Position numbers and translations under genes: made by a program
The notes under the pieces: generated by a model
What the model was told of the DNA's origin: nothing
Database searches by the model: none
Seen by the model: only the letters and a program-made list of their open reading frames with translations
Shown here: positions 53,815 through 64,000 of the stretch, piece by piece
How the letters are laid out: each line of letters begins with the position of its first letter
Position numbering within the stretch: position 1 is the first letter of the stretch
NCBI GenBank assembly: GCA_016802295.1
Contig: JAESIW010000200.1
Location: 816,107-880,106, forward strand
DNA from: Brachionus rotundiformis
Taxonomy: Eukaryota > Rotifera > Eurotatoria > Ploima > Brachionidae
DNA: 64,000 nt
Direction: 5' to 3'

Positions 53815-55257
53815 TCAATCGGTCAAGTCTTTGCAATCAACTATTATTTTTATAAACATAGTATTGTCTTTAATGTATTCGTGGTCAGAGGACAAGAGTT
53901 TAGCCAAAGAGCAAAACAGCGGCAGGCCACTGGCAATGTTCATATCTGAAGTGGGACGTCGAAAAGAGGAAGAATTAGGATCAGGCCTAAACGCATCTGT
54001 TAAATTCTCTCTAGATTCCGTAGTAGATTGGTCAATTAGAATAAAAGTGACCTTTTGCTTGAATGGCCATCTAAGCAAGGCATCATTCTCTCCTCTAAGA
54101 ATAACAAAAAATAAACTTAGATGACTATTGCGTCCATTTCCGTCTCCATTCAAATAGATCCTTCCGCACATTTTATACCCACTACGGCTTGTATAAAACG
54201 GCGGCGAATAAAAACTAATTTGTCTGCCCGATTTAGCCTCCTGCATGCGCTCTTGGACATTATTTATTTTCCACAATATTGTTCCATCATAGTTGGTCTT
54301 TTCCAAATTGACCAATCTCTCCTCCAATGTCAACAAACTTACCTGAGCCAACGCCAAGGTCTTGTGAAGATCTTGGACCAATATTTTGTACTCAGTCAAG
54401 CTTTGCTTCAAAACAATATTCTCTTGCTTCAGCTTGTCGTGTAGTCTGTTTGTCTTGGTCAAATCGCTTATAAGGCTATTTAGGTTATTAAACATCATGT
54501 CCATTTTACTGTTCATGGAATTAAGGGAAAGTGAATTTTGGACCTCGGACATTTCAACTGAGCTGTCGCTACCAACAAGTTTTGTTCTTGTGTCAGCATA
54601 ATTTTTGCCAATATCCTCATGTTCCCTGAGATTTTTGAGCTCTTTTTCAATGTAGTCATAGACTAGTTTCAAATGCTGATGTTGATATGTTTCCAAATGC
54701 TTTTGGTACTCTTCTCTTAGTAGTGGCATTTTAAATGGACATAATTTTTTAAACGCACATTCGACCAATTGTTTTGGACAGTTTCCTGTTTGTAGATTCA
54801 AATGTTGGTCTAGTTCTTGGCTACTTTCGAATTTTTCCAAACAGTTTGGACACTTGTTTTCTGCTTGAAAATGGCCTCTATAATGATGTGTGTATTCACG
54901 GAGTTTTCCTGACCAGGCACAGTCGTTGAATGAACAATTAACAATGAGGTTCGAAATTTCGTTTTGGAGCCTTCTGTCTGGAAATTTTTGCTCAGATTGA
55001 AATTTTATGCCACAATTTTTGCAAACACTTCCACAGAAAAGTATTTTGCTTAGACAATTAAGGCAATACTGGCATCCACAATCATCTGCTTGATGGGCAT
55101 TGAGAATTATTTTGCCACACTGAGGACACTTGTATTTGAGGTCTATTTGACTTGAGTCGAGTGGTGGATAATCATTTTGAGTAGATAAGCTATTTACTTG
55201 ATCCATTTCCAAATTTTGACTCAAAATTTTAAGAATTTTTTTCTCATTTAAAATCAT
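53815..55257 (-). CDS. TNF receptor-associated factor, TRAF2/3-like
   Basis: Intronless, 480 residues. RING-type finger at 44-83 (KCPQCGK... DDCGCQYCLNC ... CKNCG), TRAF-type zinc fingers at about 108-190 (CSFNDCAWSGKLREYTHHYR), coiled coil at about 250-320 and a MATH/TRAF-C domain at 325-478 (GTILWKI, FYTSRSGYKMCGRIYLNGDG, FRPDPNSSSFRRPTSDMNIA SGLPLF, FIKIIVDCKDL). The FRPDPNSSSF...SDMNIASG block is typical of TRAF1/2/3/5, so this is a cytoplasmic adaptor or E3 ligase for TNF-receptor or innate signalling. In the RING, the usual CGH of 'CGHRYC' is CGC, replacing a zinc-binding His by Cys, which can still bind zinc. The start at 55257 is the first Met; Met18 is an alternative. TRAF genes elsewhere have introns, so absence here is notable. 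Confidence 0.9.
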   Translation of the reverse strand: MILNEKKILKILSQNLEMDQVNSLSTQNDYPPLDSSQIDLKYKCPQCGKIILNAHQADDCGCQYCLNCLSKILFCGSVCKNCGIKFQSEQKFPDRRLQNEISNLIVNCSFNDCAWSGKLREYTHHYRGHFQAENKCPNCLEKFESSQELDQHLNLQTGNCPKQLVECAFKKLCPFKMPLLREEYQKHLETYQHQHLKLVYDYIEKELKNLREHEDIGKNYADTRTKLVGSDSSVEMSEVQNSLSLNSMNSKMDMMFNNLNSLISDLTKTNRLHDKLKQENIVLKQSLTEYKILVQDLHKTLALAQVSLLTLEERLVNLEKTNYDGTILWKINNVQERMQEAKSGRQISFYSPPFYTSRSGYKMCGRIYLNGDGNGRNSHLSLFFVILRGENDALLRWPFKQKVTFILIDQSTTESRENLTDAFRPDPNSSSFRRPTSDMNIASGLPLFCSLAKLLSSDHEYIKDNTMFIKIIVDCKDLTD

Positions 55258-56030
55258 GGTACATAGTTGGAAATTAATTTTTTTTAAAATAGCAAATCGT
55301 TTTGTCTTAGTGGTTGTTTTTTGTTTATTTGATAATTTGGGAATTTTATTTTAATTATCAATATCTCAAAAAAAATTTGGGTTTCCATGTAGATAAACAC
55401 TTTTTATCATTTTTTATTAGATAAAATATATGATTTTAACTAATTTGAGTGAAACATTTCTTTAGCTATAGTAAATAAATAATTTTTTTATTTAAAAAGA
55501 TTATATTTAACATACAGTCCTGCTATGATATAATGAAACCGGAAAATGTGGGAAATATTTTTCTTTAGATTTTAATAATAAAATTTCGGGTTAAATATTC
55601 ATGAATTACGAAAAATTAACAAAATTTTTAACATTCTAGAGCTTTCTAAATTAACCCTGGATAACATAATTTAGTTAAAATATAATATTTTTTTAGATTA
55701 ATTTTTTTAATTTATCTTGTTTCCTGTATTTTTGATAGCCATAAAATTGGACCGTCTAGCTGACCGGCCAAGTGACCGCTAAAAATAGTGCGCCAAATGG
55801 ACCAGTTAACCATGGCCGCATCCAAAACTAATTTATCAGTAAAGCTTTACCTAGTTTTGTTCAAAACATGAATATTCATGAATTACGAATTTACTTGAAT
55901 TTAAAAAAAATTAAGACATGACTTAGACTTGTGACTTAAGAATAAGTCTGGTGTCCCTTAAGTTCTGAGGTTAGAAGCGCTTCCACCATATTACTCACGA
56001 AATTCCTTTGTCCTTACTACTCCCAACCCG
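55258..56030. other. Intergenic with a MITE-like half repeat
   Basis: TTGGACCGTCTAGCTGACCG at 55748 and its left flank (AATATAATATTTTTTTAGAT...) match 61791-61890. The AAGTC-type repeat occurs at 55905-55950. No gene seen. Confidence 0.5.
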
Positions 56031-56039
56031 TTCCAAATA

Positions 56040-56320
56040 TTTCCATGAAACTTTTTAGTATTTATTTACTTAGTCGGAATCTATAACCATTCTTCGTGTA
56101 AAACATCTTTTAAATGCTCAATAGAGGCTAATTTAGTGTTTAGCATTTTAGTATGACCACAAGCTCTCGATTGGGTTGAGATATGGTGAACGGGCGCACC
56201 ATGGCAGAACCTCAATGTTCTGTTTTTCGAACCAGTCGCTCACTTAGTGAGCGGTTTGTGCTGAAGCTCCATCCTTTTGAAAAACCCAAGGATCATTTGA
56301 TTCAAATAGGAGTTGAACAG
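56040..56320 (-). pseudogene. Tc1-like transposase fragment
   Basis: The minus strand reads FQKDGASAQTAH, stop, VSDWFEKQNIEVLPWCARSP YLNPIESLW, then in another frame LNTKLASIEHLKDVLHEEWL. This is the second half of a Tc1 transposase (QQDNA...H, W...SPDLNPIE..W with the last two catalytic acids, then '..LEHLKEVLHEEW..IP'). Confidence 0.85.
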
Positions 56321-56339
56321 CTGGTAAAAGATTGTAAAA

Positions 56340-57231
56340 TATTTTTTTCCTTTTGCAGTCTATTATTTGTAAAATTCAATAAATAAAAAATTTTAGATAA
56401 ATACGATGCGACTTTTGTATGTTTGAAATTTTTTCATTCATTTAAAAAAAAATCCTTGAATACAATCAATTATAATCTGATTTTTAGAACTCTTTGACAA
56501 CACTTGATGGCAAACAAGCCCATCTACTAGATTTTTCTCAGAAATTTTTGATCTAAATTATACACTAAACGCGTGTGGTTTATATGTAACTGATTTAAAC
56601 AAAGAATTATTGTTAGACTATAAATAATCCTTTAAACAAAATCATTTTTTAAAATTTATCCAATAAATCTGATCTTTAAATAAAAATATTAGAGCAATTG
56701 CGGCCCTGAACATGTAAACTCACAGTGAAGATTTTGAATTATATAATTTTGATTATGACTTTGTCATGTATTTTAAAAACAAAGATATTCAATAGCTGAA
56801 GCTGTTCATCATAATGTCAAGCTCGGGTTAATGAGACAAATGAGATACTAAAATTTATAACAGTAGTAATATTAATAGTTAATATTCTACGGTCAACTTA
56901 GTTTAACTAAATCAACAAAGCAGAACAACTAGCGTAGTCCCGCAACAGTCATGTTTTGTCGTGGCAAAGTGGAAAAATAAAGATATATACCTTAGAGCAA
57001 TAATATTTGCTATATCCATCTAAGTCTCTGCCTATCTTACACTAATGTCCTTTATTATTTTTTAGCTTATTAAAGAGATCCTTTGGTCAAAGTTCTCGTC
57101 TCCTTCATATTCCTCAGATATGAAAATGCTTGATTATTTGGATAATTGAAAAGCTTTTAAAAAATCTCTTTAGTACAATAAAAAATAATAAATGTTTTAT
57201 TTTTAATTTAATAAACTAGTTTTAATTGTAT
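56340..57231. other. Intergenic stretch
   Basis: No gene recognised; mixed AT-rich sequence. Confidence 0.5.
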
Positions 57232-57603
57232 TTATTTTGCTAGAAAAAATCTACAAAAAATACTTTTATAAAGAATAAATAAAAATGTAAACATGATTGA
57301 ATAATTTTGCATCTTATTTGAATTGTTTAGTTTGCTGATTGTATTGCAGTAATCTGTGAAGCAAGAGTAATAATTTGGCAAATTATTGTAGCTAGAATAT
57401 CTTGGATCATAGCAGCCTTGATCGTATCGAATTGTGTAGGTTGAACTGGATGTTCTTTGAACATAGCATCCAAAAGGGCAATAGACTCTTGTTCTGCTGA
57501 ATGAACCTGCGCTACATGAAGAACATGAATAGCAATTGTAGGCAAATGCCGGGTCCAAATAGAAAAAGCCAATGATAATCGCCAAGTAAATTATTCTCAT
57601 CAT
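57232..57603 (-). CDS. Ly6/uPAR-type three-finger protein, probably GPI-anchored
   Basis: Single frame of 123 residues. Signal peptide 1-21 (MMRIIYLAIIIGFFYLDPAF A), then a Cys-rich region with Cys at 24, 27, 30, 42, 46, 64, 81 and 86: YNCYSCSSC, VYCPFGCYVQR, QGCYDP and the closing YSCFTDYCN, the typical Ly6 end (C....CN). A hydrophobic C-terminal stretch (YSIMFTFLFILY) could direct GPI attachment, but it is followed by a short basic tail, so a membrane anchor is also possible. Eight cysteines are fewer than in classical ten-Cys Ly6 domains. Partner or receptor role unknown. Confidence 0.65.
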   Translation of the reverse strand: MMRIIYLAIIIGFFYLDPAFAYNCYSCSSCSAGSFSRTRVYCPFGCYVQRTSSSTYTIRYDQGCYDPRYSSYNNLPNYYSCFTDYCNTISKLNNSNKMQNYSIMFTFLFILYKSIFCRFFLAK

Positions 57604-58058
57604 TTCTAAAAAATTATACCATCAATTTCAACAAGCTTTACCAAAATTGGTTTATTTTATATTAATTTTTTCATGAAAGAATTTTATTTTGTTGGTTTTT
57701 TATAAAGTTGTTTTTTGCATAGCAACCTTTAGACATTCATTTATTTTCTTATGTCTGGTTTTCAATTTTTTTATGTAAAAAATTAATTGACGTAATTAAA
57801 AAAATTTTCCTGAATATTTCTAATAAACAAATAGAGTTTACCTAAGGTTTAATTTAAGATTAATAAAAAATTTAAACGAAATACTAATTTAGAAATTTTT
57901 AGAAATAATTCTAAATTGTTGAAATAATAATTTCAAAAAATTTCAATTATTTGCTTTCTTAATTATTTAAAAATTGTAGAAAGTATAAAATTTTTTCAAT
58001 CAATTTTATAAATTAATGACGATAAAAAATTCAACAGGTTTTATTAATATATTTATTT
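57604..58058. other. AT-rich spacer
   Basis: No gene seen. Confidence 0.5.
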
Positions 58059-58059
58059 T

Positions 58060-58700
58060 TCAGACTGAATAACACCAAAACTAATGTCTCTAAAATTGAA
58101 CTTTATAAAATCAATAAAGTTCTGGAAGGTATTTTTGGAAATAGTTTAATGATATACCTTCAAGAGAATGATCTCATAGTTGGGAATCAGCATGGGTCCG
58201 TTTCAATGAAAGGTTGCTTGAATAGCCTCCTTGAAACGCTTGATATTATCACAAATGAGTTGTCAAAGGATAACAGTGTTGATGAAATACTATTAGACTT
58301 TTCTGAAGCTTCTGTTACAGTACCATCTTCTTCATAAACAGCGTGGTGAGAAAATGATTAAATAGTTTGGTTTTTAACTAAGAGAGCTCAGCATTACATA
58401 CTTGGGAATGAAGTCTCAAGATGGTCAGAAGTATTGAGTGAATTTCCGCAAGGATCTGTTCCATAACAAAGAGATGCTACAGAAGAATCTAATTTCAGTA
58501 TATAATTTCAGTAATTTCAGTATATCTCTACTGATCAATATATAGATCGGTAGTATATGGGACTGCGAGATCATAAGTTTCAAAAAGTTTCTAAAAGTGG
58601 GAAGAGCATTTCGAATGTCATGTTGACAACCACAAAGTGTGAAAGGAATTGGTACTAATGATCACATTATCTATATATCCCCATCGCGAAACATTCTAGA
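58060..58700 (+). pseudogene. LINE reverse transcriptase fragment
   Basis: The frame reads INKVLEGIFGNSLMIYLQEN DLIVGNQHGSVSMKGCLNSL LETLDII, VDEILLDFSEASVTV (for 'VD..YLDFSKAFDTV', with the catalytic Asp region altered), then in other frames NEVSRWSEVLSEFPQGSVP. These are reverse transcriptase motifs of a CR1/Jockey-like element with stops and shifts. Confidence 0.8.
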
Positions 58701-59489
58701 TAAGAACTTTGGTTTACCTTGGTGCAAGTCTGATCTTACAATTGTTTTAGCTTTTCTACCTCATTTTAAGCCAACAATTAATTATTATATAGCTTATTGT
58801 TTTTAAAATCTTTTTAGCAAAAAAAAATAAAAAAATTATATTTAAGAAATTATAAAAAAGTCCTCTAAACAAACATGGTAGACACCGTTGAACCAAATTT
58901 AAACTATTTTATTTTTTGTGAATATTATGGTCAAATGGTAACTTTGACTAATAAAAGAGATGTTCTTAGGGTTTATGGACAGAGGAGTGTGTAAACATGC
59001 TGAAACCTTATAGAATATAAATTTGAGAATTAAAAAGAACTGATCAAAATTTCAAGCGTAATCAGCATGCAAAGAAACTTTCTATTTTTTGAAGAAAAAA
59101 AGAGGGCTAAGAAAAGATATGGATATATACTAGCGATTGATAGTGGATGAAGAAAGTACTATCAGGAGTAAAAAGAACCGCAATTTGAACTGTGTTCAAG
59201 TAGAAAGAGCTGCAAAATATGTTCCAGATTTTAAGACTCTGTTTCTATGGAATCATATTTTGATTGAAATATTCCGTTTTTTGTTTAATAACTTCTATTA
59301 TAAGATCTTAGTTTATATTTTTTATTATGAGGGTTCAAAAAAGTGTCTTTAGCTAGGTTCACATATTCTTTAAATTTTTAACAGCGTTTTGATAAGATCA
59401 CATCTCTCTCTTATTCAAAGATTAGCCAGATAAATTTTTTTCAATATGTCTCAATATTTTACATTAGCTTAGAGCGAGTCAAGGAATAG
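58701..59489. other. Intergenic stretch
   Basis: A 71-codon frame at 59137-59352 shows no recognisable domain. Nothing else seen. Confidence 0.4.
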
Positions 59490-60340
59490 CTTAATTATTT
59501 ATTTGTTTATTTGTATCGAGCTAAAGCTCTCTATTCTAGACTAATATAGAATAATAGAATACAATAAAAATATAAATAAACTAAAGTAAAGCAGAAAAAA
59601 AGTAATAAGTAAAATAAAATTGACAAAATTTTTAAGTACCAAGTATACTAAAAAATTCAATGGAGCTTATAGTGTATTAGTATTGGAAACATAATTGTTA
59701 GATTGAAACATGTTTAGATTATTGAGGGCTGGTCTTACCACCAATGGTACAGAGTTGGTTAATCCTCCCCTAACATATCTCTCACTCAACTTAAATAGTC
59801 GATTTGAAACTGTAAGCAATCTAAACTTATTAAAGGCTTCATGATGTTGAATGCTTGAAAGAGTTACGTATTTAATTTTTAGCAGGTTTTGGATAACCTG
59901 CATTTTGTATATATTTGTCTCAGAGAATGAGTTAAGACAAGTGAAAAAGTAGTCTAATATCGATAATATTATATAATGAATATAATTTAAGGAACAGTGA
60001 GAATCTGATAGAACAAACATCAAAATCAGTAAATGATGAAAAAACATTTGAATTTTTCTATTCACGACTTATAAATTGCTTTGTGATCAAGAGATCAATG
60101 TTGAAATTTACAACATTTAAGCATTCAATTTTTAATAACATTAATCTAATTTTCTCAGATTTTGTAAAAAAATTAAAAAAATTTAATTTAAATATATCAA
60201 TGTTTTATTTTTTAAATAATCATATAAACAATTAATATTTTTTTAATTTCTGAAACTTATTTTATTTTAATATATGGAGTGTTAATCGGTCTTTATGACA
60301 TGGGCACTAGCCTGTTAATTAATCTTGAAATTGAATTTTA
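59490..60340 (-). pseudogene. LINE reverse transcriptase C-terminus and 3' UTR
   Basis: Minus-strand 60065-59667 reads LNSFSETNIYKMQVIQNLLK, then HHEAFNKFRLLTVSNRLFKL SERYVRGGLTNSVPLV. It matches the end of animal LINE reverse transcriptases ('..SE..I...Q..Q...LR', 'L...RL.EL...YV'). TATCGAGCTAAAGCTCT in the 3' flank is a self-complementary tail structure. The 60000-60340 part is repeated at 1173-1350. Confidence 0.65.
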
Positions 60341-60689
60341 TGATAGTTTGAAATTTGATTATGTAGCATGAGATACTTATTTATCAAGTTCTCTAATCTT
60401 AGCTTCTTTTTAAAAATAAAAAAGAATGTTGTTATATTTGGAAAAATAAGAAAAGAAACAACTCTTTTTTTTGTATAGTCTTTATTTTAAAGTCTTTATT
60501 GAGCTCACTTGCCGTCTTGAAACCTAAAACACTTTTCTGAACCACTTACCACGGCCACTCTAGTCAATACAGTTCTCTCATTGTATCTTAAGGACTCTGA
60601 CTTTTGAATGCAAAAACATTTCGCTTAATATGATCCAATTTTGGTTTGTTAATAAACTTTCTATAACTACACTCGTCTATTATATTCAA

Positions 60690-61075
60690 ACTACAACCGG
60701 TTTTGTGAAGTTCAGTACAAAAGAACAGAACAAAGTGTAAAAAAATTAAATAACTTTTTTTCTAAAAGTTTAAAAATAATTCTGTGAATGCAGAATGGTG
60801 CAACATTCAAAATTGCATCAACTGTAAAAGTCTGCTAATGATGTGCAAAATCTCTGCAAAATGCACTTCACTCGATTATATTGAAATTTAATTTCTGCTG
60901 AACTCTGTAAAAATTAGCAGACATAGATGTTTGATGCAACTTTGAATGTTGCACCATTCTGCATTTACAGAATTAGGTTTAAACCTTTAGAAAAAAAGTT
61001 ATTCAATTTTTTTACATTTTTTTCTGTTCTTTTTGCCATTTGTACTGAATTTCACAAAACCACTACAACCCATGT
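60690..61075. repeat. Large inverted repeat built on a gag/protease fragment
   Basis: The left arm (about 60693-60850: GGTTTTGTGAAGTTCAGTAC, ATAACTTTTTTTCTAAAAG, ATGCAGAATGGTGCAACATT) is mirrored by the right arm (about 60915-61072). The right arm includes the C-terminal part of the gag/protease relic at 60999-61320. The tightest match is the inner 40 bp around GCAGAATGGTGCAACATTCA. Confidence 0.8.
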
Positions 61076-61320
61076 CAATCAACATTTCAATCATTAGATT
61101 TTCCTTTCCGAATTCCACAGTATCCATAGGCAAACTAATACTATTCTCACAGACTGAGAAAACATAATCCTCACATCCTTCCTTTCTGTTAGCAACATGG
61201 TTCACCTTAGGCTTTGGCTTCCATTTCCTTTTGGCAGTATCATCAACTCGACTCCTGCACACTGAACTAAAATGGTTCTTCTTCGAACACTTCGAATAGC
61301 TTTATCTCTTTTTAGGGGTA
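60999..61320 (-). pseudogene. Ty3/gypsy gag zinc knuckle and protease fragment
   Basis: The minus strand reads YSKCSKKNHFSSVC (a CCHC knuckle with the first Cys changed to Tyr), RSRVDDTAKRKWKPKPKVNH, EDYVFSV and then IEMLIDMGCSGFVKF, where DMG replaces the DSG/DTG of an aspartic protease. This order (knuckle then protease) is that of a gypsy gag-pol junction. Runs into the inverted repeat above. Confidence 0.65.
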
Positions 61321-61704
61321 TAATTTATCAAAATACTAGATAATAGTGGACTAATCTTTGTGGAACACCTATTGTTATGGGACAGTCATCGCTCACCATG
61401 TTTGCATTTCAGGCTCATATAATAAGAATGGCTTTTCATTCAGTATGACAGCTAAAAAACTATATATTTCAATTTATTTTAACTGATCAGGTGAAAATGG
61501 ATGATTGGGTTTAGAGTCTTCTTTAGCTTTTTTCACTCTTCATTTGCAATTTTCCAAACCAACCGTATCTTTTACTTAGTACGAATACCATGAGCTAATA
61601 GATAATTGATGATGAAATCTAATAATAAGAGATGATATTTGAATTCCAAATAAATAACTCTTGCTGTCAAAATATTTATCCTATTTTAACCGTGACCATG
61701 TCCG

Positions 61705-61900
61705 CATTATCATCTGACCGATCAGCTAGACGATCTAATTTAAATTTAAAATTTTAAAGATTAGCAACAATTAAGCGATCATTTTAATTTAATTAAAATA
61801 TAATATTCTAACTAAATATCTCTCTTGGGTTTATTTAATTTGTTTTCCGTCTTTTTGACACTAATTGGATCGTCTAGCTGACCGACAAAATGATAATGAT
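61705..61900. mobile_element. MITE with about 37-bp inverted arms
   Basis: GATCAGCTAGACGATCTAAT (61719) and ATTGGATCGTCTAGCTGACC (61864) with flanking CATTATCAT / ATGATAATG form inverted arms. A related half lies at 55676-55790. Confidence 0.65.
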
Positions 61901-61974
61901 ATTACATTTTACTAGATACCTTACATAAGTTTTTATCTGTAATGTAAAGGTAATTAAATTTAACATTAACAGTG

Positions 61975-62139
61975 TTGGTTATTTGGAACCAGAGTTATTT
62001 ATAAAAAAATTCAAGAAAAAAAATTCCAACCAATTTTTATTAGTTTTTCGTTTTTAGTGAAAATTTAAAATTTAAAAGCTAAGGTTTTTTAAATTTCGAA
62101 AAAATTTATCATTTATTTGCAAATCATAAGTAATTTACC
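61975..62139. repeat. Interspersed repeat, inverted copy of 52300-52455
   Basis: Reverse complement of the repeat at 52300-52455; followed at 62140-62220 by the AAGTC-type repeat. Confidence 0.75.
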
Positions 62140-62531
62140 TGAAAAAAAAAATTAAGTCAAGTCACAACTTTAACTTCAATTTCTGTGACTTTTAAACAAG
62201 TCTGTGTAGAACTAAAATATACTCAATTTTCAAGATTTTTATTAAGTTATTGTTATTATTAAGTTAGTTTTTTTATTAAATTACTTTGAATTTAAAATTA
62301 TTTATGCATTTAATATTAATAACAAACTCTAAAAAAATCTAATTAAAGCTACATAACTAAAAATTTATAATGCAGCTCTAAAAAGGCTGCTTTTCCTTTT
62401 CAAATAACAATTTTTATGCCAATAAAATAATTTAAACCAAATTAAATCCTAAATTTTTTATTTGCATAAAATAAATAATCATTAATCATATAAATACATA
62501 ATATTCAAATCCATAATTTTTGAACCAGTGT

Positions 62532-63829
62532 TTAACATCCTCCTAGATCGCAACCTCCTAAGTCACATCCGCCACAATCACAACCATTACAATCACATTC
62601 GCCACAATCACAACCATCACATTCGCCACAGTCACAAGCATCATTTTTATGACAAAAACAACACCAAATACAGTCTAAAGCTTAATGTAGAAAACTAAGA
62701 CCAAAATTATAACAAAAATACAATCTGTATTGCCGAAATTTAAATTGGATGCGTGATATGGCTGCTCTGTTTTTACTTTCTTTTTAACTTCACCAGCATT
62801 GCTTTGATAAGATAAGCTTAATTAAAATAAAACAATTTAGAGAAAAATAAACTCTTAAAATTATATCAATCAATATCAATCAAATAATAATTTATAAAAT
62901 TTAAAAAAATATATTTTCTCATTCAAATAAATTAAAATATTTAAGTACACTAACTTTATAAAATATGATAGTGTCAAAATAACATTATTTAAGGTGCATT
63001 TAAGGCAAAACTACGTCACTACTCTGGGATTCTAAATTTTTTTACATATTCGTGTTCCCCATGTATAATAACCCATGTCTAGTGATTTTTTTATGTTTCT
63101 ATCTATTTCAGATAAAAAGTTTTTTAACTTTGAAAATAGGTGTTTCTTGATGCAGTAGATAGATCTACTCAATACGCATAAAACTAATGAAGAGCTTTTT
63201 TTTATATGATCCCTACTTGCCAAGATATTTGCCGATTATTGAAGACATAAATGGAAACTTGAATGAAAGGGACTAAATAACTTAATTTAATGTTTAAAAA
63301 TAAATTTTTTCTCAAAGACAGCTGCTAGTAAAAGGCAAATATCTTGGCAAGTAGGGATCATGCAAAAAAAAGCTCTTCATTAGTTTGTGCGTATTGAGTA
63401 GATCTATCTACTGATATACAATATTAGATATATTCACCTGCCAACGAAGCTCGGCTTTCTTTTTTGTGAAAAAAAAGGTATAAAAATAAAAAAAAAACAG
63501 GTAAATTAAGAATATTTTTTATATTTAAATCAAGAATAATAAAATTTAAAGCATTTAAAATTAGAAAATGAAAAAAAATTTATACAAATCGGAGTATTTC
63601 TGGGAGAAAAAAGGGTTTGAATAAAGAGAATCCCAGAGTAGTGACGTAGTTTTGCCTTAAATGCACCTTAGTTTATTTAAAAGTCTGAAGTTTATTTTAA
63701 TCTTAAAAAAGATATTGTGCGTAAGAGATGATTAATTAAATATTTTTATAACCAAGGAAACAGGTAATTCAACTGTACCAACCTTATTTCTTCTGCGTTT
63801 AGATCGCTAAATGAACCAGTTGGTGTCAT
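62532..63829 (-). CDS. Small Cys-rich protein with CDCG-type repeats
   Basis: Three exons on the minus strand: 63829-63783, 62816-62722 and 62674-62532, with introns of 966 and 47 bp. All phases agree and give 94 residues. It begins MTPTGSFSDLNAEEISLSYQ, then a basic stretch (EVKKKVKTEQPYHAS), then CIWCCFCHKNDACDCGECDG and four more short Cys units ending CDLGGC at the stop. No signal peptide. The dense C-x-C and C-x2-C spacing suggests metal binding or palmitoylated cysteines (inference). The first donor (AG|GTTGGT) is not ideal. If the 47-bp intron were not removed, the frame would end in a hydrophobic helix (CIFVIILVLVFYIKL), so two isoforms are conceivable. The first intron holds the foldback element at 62990-63670. 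Family not recognised. Confidence 0.55.
62990..63670. mobile_element. Double foldback element, perfect 44-bp terminal inverted repeats
   Basis: Ends TAAGGTGCATTTAAGGCAAA (62990) and TTTGCCTTAAATGCACCTTA (ending 63670) begin perfect 44-bp inverted repeats (62990-63033, 63627-63670). A second, inner inverted repeat of about 80 bp lies at 63154-63233 and 63334-63412 (GATCCCTACTTGCCAAGATA / TATCTTGGCAAGTAGGGATC). TA at both tips suggests a TA-target duplication. The minus frame at 63032-63223 inside it has no domain. Confidence 0.85.
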
Positions 63830-64000
63830 TTTATTTTTTTAAAGGCAACAATTATTTCGTGTCGTTAAGTATTATTTTTTTAAATTCGGTTATGATTAGT
63901 ATTAAAAAATAATTTCTTATAATTTTGAAATTATGATAAAAAAATTAAATCATAGGTTGATTTTTAATTTCGAAATAAATTTCCTAGGTTTTCATAAGAA

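Noticed and set aside
59137..59352. 71-codon plus frame
   Set aside because: No domain, no start context and composition close to random AT-rich DNA.
63032..63223. 63-codon minus frame
   Set aside because: Lies entirely in the arms and body of the foldback element and shows no domain.

Overview
The window is animal nuclear DNA. It is very AT-rich, and its genes are either intronless or split by tiny introns (about 47-62 bp, GT..AG) with a few long, transposon-filled ones. It carries metazoan-specific families: CDK9, TRAF, ferritin, PHPT1, CSKMT, a SAPCD-like protein, rhodopsin-class receptors, an Ig-domain receptor and a Ly6/uPAR-type protein. The compact introns, the AT bias and the style of the degenerate LINE, Ty3/gypsy, pogo, Tc1 and MULE remnants would fit a monogonont rotifer such as Brachionus. 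That species guess is an inference from overall feel; no marker gene in the window proves it.

Layout. 1-3.6 kb: the 3' end of an unknown gene, then a LINE ORF1 apparently split by an internally deleted integrase-type (KRBA2/Ginger-like) element. 4-7 kb: a pogo-like MITE, PHPT1 (three exons) and CSKMT on the minus strand, and a broken duplicate of the Ig receptor gene. 7-14 kb: decayed gag remnants, a MITE and about 5 kb of AT-rich sequence without a recognisable gene. 14.2-15.2 kb: a SAPCD-like gene with a canonical EF-hand loop. 17.4-18.8 kb and 25.7-28.7 kb: two paralogous secreted proteins with long, nearly identical internal repeats and a short PAN/apple-like C-terminal Cys module. Between them lie LINE and gag relics and the intact intronless Ig receptor gene. 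29.3-30.0 kb: a secreted ferritin. 32-41.4 kb: three divergent paralogous GPCR genes mixed with LINE and Ty3/gypsy fragments. 42.9-43.7 kb: a TPMT-like methyltransferase that becomes readable once four or five mini-introns are removed. 44.8-47.0 kb: an almost intact pogo/Tigger transposon. 49.7-51.1 kb: CDK9. 53.8-55.3 kb: a TRAF2/3-like gene. 57.2-57.6 kb: a Ly6-like gene. 58-62 kb: LINE and gag relics and inverted-repeat elements. 62.5-63.8 kb: a small Cys-rich gene whose first intron holds a large double foldback element.

The host genes do not form a pathway. The closest functional pairing is positional: CSKMT and PHPT1 lie 85 bp apart on one strand. The most distinctive features are the pair of repeat-plus-PAN secreted proteins, the GPCR cluster, and several short, internally deleted or chimeric copies of neighbouring genes that look like DNA patches. 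Exon structures were derived by hand from reading frame and splice-site consistency and have not been checked against transcripts.
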